53,283 nucleotides of DNA, from NCBI RefSeq assembly GCF_004402405.1, contig NZ_SOFE01000030.1, positions 1 through 53,283 on the forward strand. Reading direction: 5' to 3'. Position numbers and translations under genes: made by a program. Under the pieces are notes generated by a model. That model did no database searches and had not been told where the DNA came from. It saw nothing but the letters and a program-made list of their open reading frames with translations. Shown here piece after piece: positions 33,383-42,386 of this stretch (within the stretch, counting starts at the first letter, position 1; each line of letters starts with the position of its first letter). Source of the stretch: Cryobacterium levicorallinum (GTDB taxonomy: Bacteria > Actinomycetota > Actinomycetes > Actinomycetales > Microbacteriaceae).

Positions 33383-34648
33383 TCAGCCTATCGGATCATA
33401 AGTCGTCGCCCGCAGGGTGGGCATTCTCTGGGGCAGGAGCGACACCACCACAACCCCGAGTGCAGTCACGGTATAGCCGACAGTGACGCCGATCGAGGCC
33501 GCGATAGTTCCCGTCCACAGGGGCGTAACAACGATCATAGTTCCGAGTCCAACGGCCAGTCCCGTGATGGAGAAGACCGTGGCAGAGACAACACGATTGC
33601 TGGTGAGAAGGTACGCGGTCGCGACCAGCCCGATGGAGAATGCAAAAATACCTGCCAACAGCATGGACATGATTGTGGATGCGCCGTCATATTGGCTTCC
33701 GAAGACCACGTTCACGATGAGGGGACTCGCGAGGGCAACCGCGCCAAAAACAGCCGCAAGTCCAGCCGCCATACCCGCCAAGACCAGAACATATCGACGG
33801 CGGGTTCCAGCTGGATCCGTTGCCAACCATTCTGAGAAACGGGGAATTAGAACTTGAGTGACTGCCTGGCTCAGCATCGAGGCGGGAGTCGCGAGCGACA
33901 TCGCCGCAGCGAACAAGCCCGCCTTAACCGGCGATTCAACAATAAATACGTAGACCATCGCAAATTGAATCAGACCGTTTGAAGCCAGCAGCCCCAGGGA
34001 ATTCCACGACGTCAGCTTCAAAATGCTCGTCGGTTCAACAATACTTTCTTGTCGCAATCCCTCGTGTCCATGCTGCGCCCGCAGCCAGGTCTGAATACCG
34101 AAGATTGCATAACCGATGGTGATCGGCCACAAAAGAGCCCACGACAGTCCGGCCCAGAGCACGACAGCAAGCAACGTCATGGTGGCAAGCGCCGCCACGA
34201 CGTCCCATATGGCTGCTCGTTCAATTCGCCCGAGGCCCACTTCAATTCCCCGCGCCAAGATGTACCCAGAATAGGAAACGATCAGGGCAGCGATCATCAC
34301 GACGTCGGCAAGCCCCGCTCCCAAAGCCAGGATGCTTATGGGTATCCCGATGGCAAGCATCACGACGCACGAGATCCAGAATGTTCGCAGGATGAGTCGC
34401 ATGGAATGGACAGGGGTGTGACCTAACGAACGCGCGTGTGCAAGAAAATGTGATGCCGCGTTCCCGGCTCCCGTCGGCCACAGCAGGGACAGGATGAGCG
34501 CCAGAGCCAACCAGGCCGACACGTGCGCGAGATCGCCGGGCCCCATGAAGCGCCCGATCAGCACGGAGTATCCGAAGCGAGACAGACCCAGCACAAGTAC
34601 GCCTACTGTGGAGACAGCGGCCTGGGACGCGAGTGCGGATCGATTCAC
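33383..34648 (-). CDS. Wzx-type oligosaccharide flippase
   Basis: A 421-residue membrane protein with about 12 helices and little else, of the MOP/Wzx polysaccharide transporter superfamily. The first helix pair (VSTVGVLVLGLSRFGYSVLIGRFMGPGDLA) is typical. NGLIQFAMVYVFIVESPVKAGLFAAAMSLATPASMLSQAV falls mid-protein, where Wzx proteins resemble each other best. It would flip an undecaprenyl-linked repeat unit outward. It is 30 bp upstream of the DPM1-like GT2 and diverges from the plus-strand GT2 at 34719. Confidence 0.88.
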   Translation of the reverse strand: MNRSALASQAAVSTVGVLVLGLSRFGYSVLIGRFMGPGDLAHVSAWLALALILSLLWPTGAGNAASHFLAHARSLGHTPVHSMRLILRTFWISCVVMLAIGIPISILALGAGLADVVMIAALIVSYSGYILARGIEVGLGRIERAAIWDVVAALATMTLLAVVLWAGLSWALLWPITIGYAIFGIQTWLRAQHGHEGLRQESIVEPTSILKLTSWNSLGLLASNGLIQFAMVYVFIVESPVKAGLFAAAMSLATPASMLSQAVTQVLIPRFSEWLATDPAGTRRRYVLVLAGMAAGLAAVFGAVALASPLIVNVVFGSQYDGASTIMSMLLAGIFAFSIGLVATAYLLTSNRVVSATVFSITGLAVGLGTMIVVTPLWTGTIAASIGVTVGYTVTALGVVVVSLLPQRMPTLRATTYDPIG

Positions 34649-34718
34649 CTACAAATGCTACCCGGCAGCAGTGCAGGCACGAGCCATTCGGTGTGCCGCC
34701 CGACAAAGGAGCCTCAAC

Positions 34719-35630
34719 GTGACACTGGACATCATGATGCCCTTCTACGGCCGAGCGGACCATTTTCGCGCCGCGGTCGACAGCATCCTCGCCCAGACTG
34801 ACCCTGACTGGAGGTTGTTGGTCATTGACGATCACAACCCCGAGGAGGCTCCCGGACAGTGGCTGGTCGAGCTTGGAGACCCGCGAATCCGGTATGTCCG
34901 TCACACGGTGAATGTGGGCATCAACGCAAACTTTCAGAGCGCCATCGACCTAGCTGAGGCTCCTTGGCTTACGATTTTCGGTTGTGACGACGTCATGCTC
35001 CCCGGTTACGTTGCGCGTATCAAAGAATTGATCGACATGCACCCCGAGGCCACCTTCATCCACCCGGGAACGCGGGTAATTGACGAAAATGGCGATGTCA
35101 CGATGAACCTCGTTGATCGAATGAAGGCGGTATATCGCCCACGCTTCCACGGTTCCCTCGAGCTTTCCGGTGAGCGGATGGCGCTCAGCCTCACCCGAGG
35201 CAACTGGATGAACTTCCCGGCCATAGCGTGGCAGCGGGATGCTATTTGTCGTATCGGATTCCGCCCCAATTACAAAGTTGTTCAAGACCTCGCACTCGCC
35301 ATCGATCTAGCATTTGCGGGTGCACGACTGGTCGTCGATGATCAAGTGGTATTCGAGTATCGGCGTCACTCAGGCAGCGTGTCGTCGTGGCGTGCAGCCG
35401 AGGGCAGCCGGTTTGCCGAAGAGCAGGCGTTTTTTCGGGGTCTTACACGAGAATTTTCCAATCGAGGCTGGCGACGTGCCGCCCGGGTGGCGCGCACGCA
35501 TGCTTCATCGCGGATTAATGCGATGACCAGGATCCCCGAGGCGGTAGCGGCACGCAACTCGGACGGCCTGCGAATTCTCGTCCGTCACATATTAGGCCTC
35601 AAGGTGAGCGCGGCATCACAGAACCCCTAG
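34719..35630 (+). CDS. Family 2 glycosyltransferase
   Basis: A 303-residue GT2 enzyme: LDIMMPFYGRADHFRAAVDSIL, LVIDDHNPEE, the metal site FGCDDVMLPGYV, and HPGTRVIDENG. It starts at GTG 34719, preceded by AAAGGAG. A longer frame upstream runs into the promoter region and the flippase. It is the only plus-strand gene between 31.2 and 40.9 kb. Its TAG and the TAG of the opposing gene share the same CTAG, so the two convergent genes interlock at their ends. Confidence 0.9.
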   Translation: MTLDIMMPFYGRADHFRAAVDSILAQTDPDWRLLVIDDHNPEEAPGQWLVELGDPRIRYVRHTVNVGINANFQSAIDLAEAPWLTIFGCDDVMLPGYVARIKELIDMHPEATFIHPGTRVIDENGDVTMNLVDRMKAVYRPRFHGSLELSGERMALSLTRGNWMNFPAIAWQRDAICRIGFRPNYKVVQDLALAIDLAFAGARLVVDDQVVFEYRRHSGSVSSWRAAEGSRFAEEQAFFRGLTREFSNRGWRRAARVARTHASSRINAMTRIPEAVAARNSDGLRILVRHILGLKVSAASQNP

Positions 35631-37678
35631 CTTCTCGGCACCACCTTGAGGATCGACATCTGAGTTTTCGGCAGATTGAAGCCGGATTCTGTGGTCAAAC
35701 AGGCCTGGTCAATCCGCTGGTCTGTCGACAGCACGTATTGAATATTTTCCTGGGCGAACTGTGAGCATGCGTCGAACGTAACGCTGATTTGGTCTGCCGC
35801 GGGATTGGATACGACTGGCTCCCCTGGCGCTGCCGTCCAGCTCACCCCGGCGAGTCGGTTCCATTCAAACTCGTAGGCATCCGCTGGGTCGATAGCCGAC
35901 CACATTTGCTGTGAAGGCGCGCCTTGAAAACCGTTATAGGCGCGCACACCAGATTCAAGCAGCATTGCGGTTGTCAACCCGCTACCGACCCCCACCCAGG
36001 TCTGCGGGTTTGCTTCATCAATGGCCCTGATGGCCTGCGAGACGTCTGTTTCGCGCAGGTCGAGCACGCCGCGGTACACCGGGTTGGTGAGTCCGCTCCC
36101 AGCTACGGTGACGATGAGAAATGCCGCAGCACCGAGCCGCGGCTGTCGCCGGGCGAAGAAGAAAATTGATGCAGCGGACAAGGTGGCCCAAACCCACCAC
36201 AGTTGCGCCGTCTCCAACATCGCGGGGAGCCCGCGAAGAGCCACGTATCCGATGAGCAATTGAGATGCTAGAAACAACCCCGCAGGAATAATTGCGAGCC
36301 ACCAACCGGCCCGCAACCGGTACTTGTCCAGATAGCTGACAACGTAAGCCAGCAGCCCGATTGAGGCCAGCCCCATGCCTAAGCGAACACGGTTTCCGGT
36401 TGTTTTGTCGAGCAGAAGGAGCTTCGACAGACCGTCCCAGCCGGGGAGAAAAAGGTAGGCAAGAAACAGCACCACAACGAGAATCAGGCCGACCAGGGTC
36501 CACGGTACGGACCTCTTTGCTTTCATCTCCCGGGCAATGATCCAAATGACGACTGGCAGCAGAAAGATCCCAATATAGAAAAAAGTGGATGCCTCGGAAG
36601 AGTTGGCGCCCAAAAGCCCCGCGCGCTGGTCGTTGAGTGATTGTGTGAACGACGATCCGACAGCTGACATGAAACTCGGCAGATCGCCCATTCCGGGCGG
36701 CGACGAGCGGTCTCCAGGGTAGGCCGTTCCAAGAAACGCATCCACAACAGTGCGCTTGGAATACAGCCAGAGACCGGTAACCGCGGATGCGACGAGGCCC
36801 CCGGCCAGCAGTGGAGCTATGCGCTTGAAAACACCACCTCGGAAGGGCCTCTGTCGAAGGTGATCTACGAGCTGACCAACGGCAAAGAAGACGACCACCA
36901 GAACGGCAGGCACTATGAATGGAACGTAGATCCCCGTCGCCATTACAACAGTCAGATATCCGACAATGCTTGCCCAGATCCATCGTGATGCCACCGATGA
37001 GCTCTTGAACGCCCAAACTAAGGCCGCCATGCTTGTCAAAGCCCACACTGCGGGCCAAAGAGTCGTGGATAAATACCACCATTGGAAGAGCGGGCTAAAG
37101 AAAAACCCGACGGAAATCATGGCCACAACGATTGGACGACGGGGAATGACCGACACAAGAAACACGTACGCAGCCGCGATGAGCGCCAATCCCGGCAGCC
37201 ACCATTTGAAGGCTATGGCGTGGTCCACGTCCATCACCATGAAACCCCATAGGTGCGGGCGAAAGGCAACGGTCCAGTCCACGCGCGGGAGGTCCTGAGG
37301 CAGGGTGGCATCCATCCCGCCCGGAAACGTCTCATTGGTGAGTGGAAGGCCCTGCTCTACTTGGGCGATCGCCCACACGGTCTGTACGTTCCACTCGTCG
37401 GATCGAGTGGCCTGGGGCTGGCCGGCGATCAGGTCAGGGTCACTCCCGTACGAGATCTGGTCGTGGAAGACTCCCGAGGAAGATCCATTGATCCCGAGCG
37501 CCACCAGCACGATTCCCACCAGCACGAGTAATGCCGGCAGAGCCAGAAGCACTCGCACCCGAGGCAGATTGTCGCTTTTCGGTGAAATGAACCGGCGATA
37601 TCGGGCGAACCACTCAGCCGAAGCTGATGGTGCTCCCCCCGTCTGAAACGATGACACATTTTCCCCTTGCTCGATCAA
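35627..37678 (-). CDS. Large multi-pass membrane protein, possible GT-C glycosyltransferase
   Basis: A 683-residue protein. A cytoplasmic head leads into roughly 12-14 helices. The first extracytoplasmic loop has SGVFHDQISYGSDPDLIAGQPQATRSDEWNVQ (about 70-102), with acidic residues placed as in GT-C enzymes. The segment LPRVDWTVAFRPHLWGFMVM follows. The C-terminal ~170 residues form a soluble, outward domain ending FNLPKTQMSILKVV. I know this type from actinobacterial surface-polysaccharide loci, where it is annotated only as a membrane protein. A glycosyl- or acyltransferase role is inferred from context. Confidence 0.75.
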   Translation of the reverse strand: MIEQGENVSSFQTGGAPSASAEWFARYRRFISPKSDNLPRVRVLLALPALLVLVGIVLVALGINGSSSGVFHDQISYGSDPDLIAGQPQATRSDEWNVQTVWAIAQVEQGLPLTNETFPGGMDATLPQDLPRVDWTVAFRPHLWGFMVMDVDHAIAFKWWLPGLALIAAAYVFLVSVIPRRPIVVAMISVGFFFSPLFQWWYLSTTLWPAVWALTSMAALVWAFKSSSVASRWIWASIVGYLTVVMATGIYVPFIVPAVLVVVFFAVGQLVDHLRQRPFRGGVFKRIAPLLAGGLVASAVTGLWLYSKRTVVDAFLGTAYPGDRSSPPGMGDLPSFMSAVGSSFTQSLNDQRAGLLGANSSEASTFFYIGIFLLPVVIWIIAREMKAKRSVPWTLVGLILVVVLFLAYLFLPGWDGLSKLLLLDKTTGNRVRLGMGLASIGLLAYVVSYLDKYRLRAGWWLAIIPAGLFLASQLLIGYVALRGLPAMLETAQLWWVWATLSAASIFFFARRQPRLGAAAFLIVTVAGSGLTNPVYRGVLDLRETDVSQAIRAIDEANPQTWVGVGSGLTTAMLLESGVRAYNGFQGAPSQQMWSAIDPADAYEFEWNRLAGVSWTAAPGEPVVSNPAADQISVTFDACSQFAQENIQYVLSTDQRIDQACLTTESGFNLPKTQMSILKVVPRS

Positions 37679-37738
37679 GCCTGAGATCCGCGAGGAGACG
37701 CGGTGAACCCAAGTTTCAACAGTAAGCGATCGATTCCG

Positions 37739-38317
37739 CTATCGGATTCGAATATCCCAGACGACATTGCTGCGCAGCACCTTCGCCGGTTGCCCACCGA
37801 TAACGGAGTTGTCGGGAAAGGTCTTGCCCGTTACGAGCGACCTGGCAGCGACCACAGAGTCACGTCCAACGCGACTCCCTCCCAAGATCAGCACCTCGGC
37901 GCCCAACCAAACTCTGTCGTCAATGACGATACTTTCGGCAGGATTCAGTCGCTCGCCAGTGTCCTTGTCGAGGATGGAGTGCATGTCGGACGTCCACACA
38001 TCACCCCCGCCAAACAGACAGTGACTTCCGATGGTGATAGAAGACGGCTCGTGCATGAATAGCCGGAGTGCACCGTTGACCATCATCCCTTCGCCAAGGA
38101 TCAGGTGGCAGCCGTCGGACATAAATATTTGCAATGACGTATTCAAGGTGGCAAGCCCGGAAAGGTCAATCGAACAATTGGAACCGCTGGTAATAGAAAT
38201 TCGAGCCAGAACGGTTTCGGAAACTCCGTCTGTAACCACGCTCGTTCCGTGCCCTAACTCCCAATTCTGCGAATAAGAAGGCTCGTGCACCACTTTGGTC
38301 CTGTTGAAGAATCTCAT
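37739..38317 (-). CDS. Hexapeptide-repeat (LbH) acyltransferase
   Basis: A 192-residue left-handed beta-helix transferase of the WbbJ/maltose-acetyltransferase type. It has stacked hexapeptide turns (ITIGSHCLFGGGDVWTSDMHSI, IVIDDRVWLGAEVLILGGSRVGRDSVVAARSLV) and the terminal VIGGQPAKVLR. The His in DMHS is the usual catalytic position. The ATG at 38317 (MRFFNRTK) is preferred; an upstream extension in the same frame looks non-coding. It probably O- or N-acetylates a sugar of the neighbouring glycan. Confidence 0.85.
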   Translation of the reverse strand: MRFFNRTKVVHEPSYSQNWELGHGTSVVTDGVSETVLARISITSGSNCSIDLSGLATLNTSLQIFMSDGCHLILGEGMMVNGALRLFMHEPSSITIGSHCLFGGGDVWTSDMHSILDKDTGERLNPAESIVIDDRVWLGAEVLILGGSRVGRDSVVAARSLVTGKTFPDNSVIGGQPAKVLRSNVVWDIRIR

Positions 38318-38399
38318 ACTCGAGGCAGCGTTCCTTCCCACGACCTGACTGTACCGGAGCCCTCCCGAAAGATGATGACTCCGCGCGCGGATATGTCGA

Positions 38400-40883
38400 T
38401 CACTTGCGGCGGCGCAGTCTGCTCTGAACTTTCTTGACGACCACGCGCGGTCCACCGGCACGCAGGTAGTGCACGAGGAGACCGATGTCGTGCCGAATGC
38501 CATGTTTCGGCCGGCGCACGAAGGTACGACGCACAACGCCGTTTCCGGCTGCCACGACGCCGCTCTCAATCAGGTCGGGAGCATGGCGAGGATCAGCAAC
38601 AAAACTGACCAGCGGTTCCAGCACCGTCTGCCACTCGTACTCAGCGCGAACCCGCTTGATGTTTCTGCGTGCGGCCTTGATGAACGTCTCGTCGAAGAGC
38701 ACCTTTTCCAGGGCATCCGTGAGCGCCGCGACGTCGCCAGAGGAAACGACGATGCCGAGCTTCTCCGCGGCGACGAGTTCCGCGAAATGATCGCCTTCGG
38801 TGACCACCATCGGCAGCCCGGCCCACAGGTAGTCGAGAATTCGGGTGCGGAAGGAGAAGGTGGTCTCGACGTGCGCGAAATGCGTGCTGACGCCGGCATC
38901 CGCTTCACCGAGGTAGTTGTGCCGTTCGGCGTAGTCAACCCAGGAGGCATTGAAGAAGACGGCACGATCCAGCACGCCGAGCTCACTGGCCAGGGCGCGG
39001 GACTCGGCGACGATTCCCATCTCGGGCACGCCGGGGTGCGGGTGCTTGGTGCCCTGAAAGAACAGTCGAACGTTGTCGTGGCGCGTTGACAGATCGGCCA
39101 CGGCAGAAATCAGTGTCTTCGGGTCAAACCAGTTGTACAGCCCACCGCTCCAGAGCAGCAGTTTGTCGTCGGTGCCGATTCCGGGCAGCACGCCCTTGAG
39201 CACCGGGCTGGTCGCTGGCGGAAAGACGGGGTTGAGGCCGAACGGCACGACGTTGATGAGCTCGGTGAGGTCGGGGTCGTCGGCGTAGTTTGCCGGATTA
39301 ACGCGACCCAGCGCTGCGAGCTGTCCCAGATAGAAGTGGCGCTGACGTTCAGACGCACAGAGAAAGAAGTCTCCGCGCGCGAGTTGCTCATTGAGCACGT
39401 CGGTGGCGTCGGAGACCTGCCGCTTCCACTGCTCCGTACCCTGCTCCCGGCCCTGCTCCAACTGCTCCAGGTGCATCGGGTCATAAATATCGGCGACGAT
39501 AATCTTGTCGCTCTTGCGCAGGGAATCAAACAGCGCCATGGCGAGGCCCTGGAAGACGATCACGTCACTGGCCGATTCCAGTTTGCGCATGGCCCGGTCA
39601 TCGCCCGGTCGCACGTGCACGATCTCGAATGGGGCAGAGACCGGCTCGGCTCCCGCCAGAGTCACGAGAGTCACGGCGTTGTCCTTGGAAAGCGCCTCGG
39701 CCATGTGCCAGGCACGAATGGCCGGACCCGCCATCTTGGCGCCGATCGGGTCGCCGGTAATAATGAGCACCCGGTTCAGCACGGGCACCTCGGTCACTCC
39801 GAAGGCCTGAATGATCTTGTCGTAGCCCTCCAGATAGTGCTCGGTCGGGTAGGAGGGGGCATCCGTTTCAACGAAGAGCGGCCAGATTCGGTTGTCAGCG
39901 ACGACCCGGCTCGCTTGAATTTCGTTGCGCGACACCAGCAGAGACGGGAGGTTCTCGACAAACTGATCAATCGCGTACATTCCGGCGACGGTCTCTTTGG
40001 CCACCGTGGTGTCTGGCCCGTTGTCAGCGCCCTTGCGCAGATCGAATTCGGTGGAGTCGAGGCTTCCGCGCGCCACGGCGCGGCGCACGGCCAGTGCCAG
40101 TGTGGCGGGGAACGTTTTGGCCAGAGCTTCGTCGCCGAGGTTTTTGTACTGCGTGAACAGGGCGTTGCGTTCAAGAAGATAAGTCTCCTTGAACGAACCG
40201 TACGAGCCCATGGACGCGTGGTGTTTGTGGAAGGCGATGGATGCCGGCGCATACGCATAGCGGTATCCCTTGAGGTTGAGCCGCCAACCCAGGTCGACGT
40301 CTTCAAAGAACATGAAGTAGCGCTCGTCGAAGCCGCCGAGCTCGTCATAGACATCCCGGCGAACGAACATGGCCGAGCCAGTGCCGAACAGCACGTCCTG
40401 CTCAACATCCGGCGTTGTCGGTAGCGGCTGCCCGGTGAGGGGCTTGTAGCCCATGCCGAACCAGGTCATGGCCGACCCGATGTAGTCCACCAGAAGGCCA
40501 TCCCAGTCGACAACCTTGCTGGCAACCGCGCCAATACGAGGGGATTTTTCGAAGGTCGCCACGGCCGCGGCGATCCACTGCGCATCCGGCTTGGCGTCGT
40601 TGTTCAGAAACGCCAGGTACTGCCCGGAGCTCGCTGCCACGCCCAGGTTGCAGCCGCCGGCAAACCCGAGGTTCTCCTTCGAGACAACCAATTTGACGTG
40701 CGGCGCAGCGGCTCGCAAACGAGCCTCGCTGTCGTCACCCGACGCGTTCTCGACGATGATGATTTCGAGCTGGTCCTGCGACCAATTCAATTTCTTGAGG
40801 TGCTCAAGCGCCTCGATCGTGTCGTCGGTGCCTCGGTAATTCACGAGTACAACGGAAACGACACCCGGTCGGAGCTTGGTCAT
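38400..40883 (-). CDS. Dual-domain GT2-GT4 glycosyltransferase
   Basis: An 827-residue soluble protein carrying two transferases. The first ~300 residues are GT2: SVVLVNYRGTDDTIEAL, IVENASGDDSEAR, FLNNDAKPDAQW, and GGFDERYFMFFEDVDLGWRLNLKGYRYAY. After a linker, residues about 370-790 are GT4: RVLIITGDPIGAKMAGPAIRAWHMAEAL, WSGGLYNWFDPKTLISAV, FFQGTKHPHPGVP, and TRILDYLWAGLPMVVTEGD. The C-terminus is strongly basic and could bind membrane or polyprenyl lipid. Two consecutive sugar additions by one polypeptide are likely. It diverges from the co-polymerase operon at 41017. Confidence 0.9.
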   Translation of the reverse strand: MTKLRPGVVSVVLVNYRGTDDTIEALEHLKKLNWSQDQLEIIIVENASGDDSEARLRAAAPHVKLVVSKENLGFAGGCNLGVAASSGQYLAFLNNDAKPDAQWIAAAVATFEKSPRIGAVASKVVDWDGLLVDYIGSAMTWFGMGYKPLTGQPLPTTPDVEQDVLFGTGSAMFVRRDVYDELGGFDERYFMFFEDVDLGWRLNLKGYRYAYAPASIAFHKHHASMGSYGSFKETYLLERNALFTQYKNLGDEALAKTFPATLALAVRRAVARGSLDSTEFDLRKGADNGPDTTVAKETVAGMYAIDQFVENLPSLLVSRNEIQASRVVADNRIWPLFVETDAPSYPTEHYLEGYDKIIQAFGVTEVPVLNRVLIITGDPIGAKMAGPAIRAWHMAEALSKDNAVTLVTLAGAEPVSAPFEIVHVRPGDDRAMRKLESASDVIVFQGLAMALFDSLRKSDKIIVADIYDPMHLEQLEQGREQGTEQWKRQVSDATDVLNEQLARGDFFLCASERQRHFYLGQLAALGRVNPANYADDPDLTELINVVPFGLNPVFPPATSPVLKGVLPGIGTDDKLLLWSGGLYNWFDPKTLISAVADLSTRHDNVRLFFQGTKHPHPGVPEMGIVAESRALASELGVLDRAVFFNASWVDYAERHNYLGEADAGVSTHFAHVETTFSFRTRILDYLWAGLPMVVTEGDHFAELVAAEKLGIVVSSGDVAALTDALEKVLFDETFIKAARRNIKRVRAEYEWQTVLEPLVSFVADPRHAPDLIESGVVAAGNGVVRRTFVRRPKHGIRHDIGLLVHYLRAGGPRVVVKKVQSRLRRRK

Positions 40884-40976
40884 GCGGGCCTCTCTGAGGG
40901 GAACTAGTGCAGCCCGCAGTCTACCAATTCACACTACGGGTGCGTTCAAAGGTGCTCTAGCGCCCCGCGTTTTCTG

Positions 40977-40982
40977 TAGAAT
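40977..40982 (+). promoter_or_regulatory. Candidate -10 box of the glycan operon
   Basis: TAGAAT, one base from TATAAT, lies 35 bases upstream of the ATG at 41017 in the divergent gap. I see no matching -35 hexamer at 16-18 bases, so this is only a weak candidate. Confidence 0.3.
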
Positions 40983-41016
40983 GAGGGTCTATGCCAGCCG
41001 AGCCTGAACTGAACTC

Positions 41017-42333
41017 ATGACGGAACCGATGATGCGACTAAGCGACTATCTAAGACTTCTACGGACCAGCTGGGCCCTCATCCTCATCCTTTGCCTTTCG
41101 GTGGGTGCGCTCGCTTTAGGTCTGAACTCGCTGCAGTCACCGGTCTTCCGGTCAACCGCAACTCTGTCAGTCGCTGCCTGTGTAACGTTCGAAGACGGCG
41201 CTGGCTGCGACCCCGTGAGAGGAACGGCGTACGCCGTGCAGCGCGCGGTTATCTACGCGGATCTCGCAGCGTCAGATCCAGTCGTGCGTCAAACAGCAGC
41301 AAGCGTTGACTTCGAAGTAGACGCACGAGCATTAGCGGCCGCAATTACTGCTGCAGCCCGAACGGGAAATCCTCAACTCACGGTCAGCATTGACTGGCCG
41401 ATTGAGGCGCAATCCGCGGCGCTCACAAACGCTGTTTCAGCCGCGATCATGGATTATCGAAGCGCAGCAATCGACAGCGTCAGCGGAGACAGTTCCTACG
41501 TCGAGCTGTTCATTTCAGATCCTGCTCTTGGCACGCAAAAGCTCACTGAATCAGCCACCACCGCAGTCGCCTTAGGGCTCACGCTCGGTCTCGCACTCGG
41601 GTTGGGCCTCGCCTTCGTAAGATATTTCTTGGATCGCCATCTCCGGACCCCCCGGGAGGCCCAAGATTTGACCGGCCTCAATCTTGTGGCACGTCTTCCC
41701 CTCGGCATTAAGGCGAACCAGCGGCATCAGCCTCCCTCGGAGGCATTGCTGGCCGACTCTTTTCGCCGCATCAGAGCCGTTGTGCTGGAGCGAATGAAAG
41801 TAGCTGGTGCGCGAAACATTCTCATCACCTCTGCCCAGGAAGGCGAGAATGCCGTTGAAGTCGCAATCCACCTTGCATCGTCGATTGCTGAGACTGGGAT
41901 GCGCGTACTGCTCGTCGACGCAGATCTCTGTGATCGCAACATTGGCACCCACTTTGGGTTCGACAATAACGGGGGTCTCGTCGACCTAGTGGCGGAAGCA
42001 GCGTCTTCGAAAGAACTACTTCACCAAGTCGGCACTAGTTCTCTGAGCCTTCTAACATCGGGGTCAAAGACCGACGATGGTTCCGATTTCATGTCGCACG
42101 GTGCTGTTCTGAAAAAGCTCTCAGAGTTGACATCCGAGTTTGACATCACAGTAATTGCCGCTCCACCCGTTCTATCCCGTTCAGACACGCTTTCTCTTTT
42201 GCCTGCAGCTGATGCTGTTCTCCTTATAGCCGGGGTCGGTGTCGTCCATCGCCAGGAACTCGTTCAGACTGTTCTTACTCTGGATCAACTTGGGAAACTG
42301 CCGATTGGCTTTGTCGCAACAGGCGCTGCTTAG
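41017..42333 (+). CDS. Polysaccharide co-polymerase (Wzz/Wzc-like) with degenerate ATPase site
   Basis: A 438-residue Wzz/BY-kinase-type protein. The first transmembrane helix is at about 18-37. An extracytoplasmic segment with two Cys (ACVTFEDGAGCDP, 55-65) and a second helix (about 183-205) precede a cytoplasmic domain shaped like CpsD/Wzc kinases. The P-loop at 270-287 reads ITSAQEGENAVEVAIHLA, lacking the Lys-Ser/Thr of GEGKST. The later Walker-like Asp is Ala in VIAAPPVL (379-386). Only VLLVDAD (297-303) is kept, and no C-terminal Tyr cluster is seen. ATP hydrolysis is therefore unlikely. It is probably a structural chain-length regulator and first gene of the operon. Confidence 0.88.
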   Translation: MTEPMMRLSDYLRLLRTSWALILILCLSVGALALGLNSLQSPVFRSTATLSVAACVTFEDGAGCDPVRGTAYAVQRAVIYADLAASDPVVRQTAASVDFEVDARALAAAITAAARTGNPQLTVSIDWPIEAQSAALTNAVSAAIMDYRSAAIDSVSGDSSYVELFISDPALGTQKLTESATTAVALGLTLGLALGLGLAFVRYFLDRHLRTPREAQDLTGLNLVARLPLGIKANQRHQPPSEALLADSFRRIRAVVLERMKVAGARNILITSAQEGENAVEVAIHLASSIAETGMRVLLVDADLCDRNIGTHFGFDNNGGLVDLVAEAASSKELLHQVGTSSLSLLTSGSKTDDGSDFMSHGAVLKKLSELTSEFDITVIAAPPVLSRSDTLSLLPAADAVLLIAGVGVVHRQELVQTVLTLDQLGKLPIGFVATGAA

Positions 42334-42386
42334 CCGATGAATGTGTCTTTCGAAGAAAACAACCGGTCGTGGAGAGAATCGAAGCA

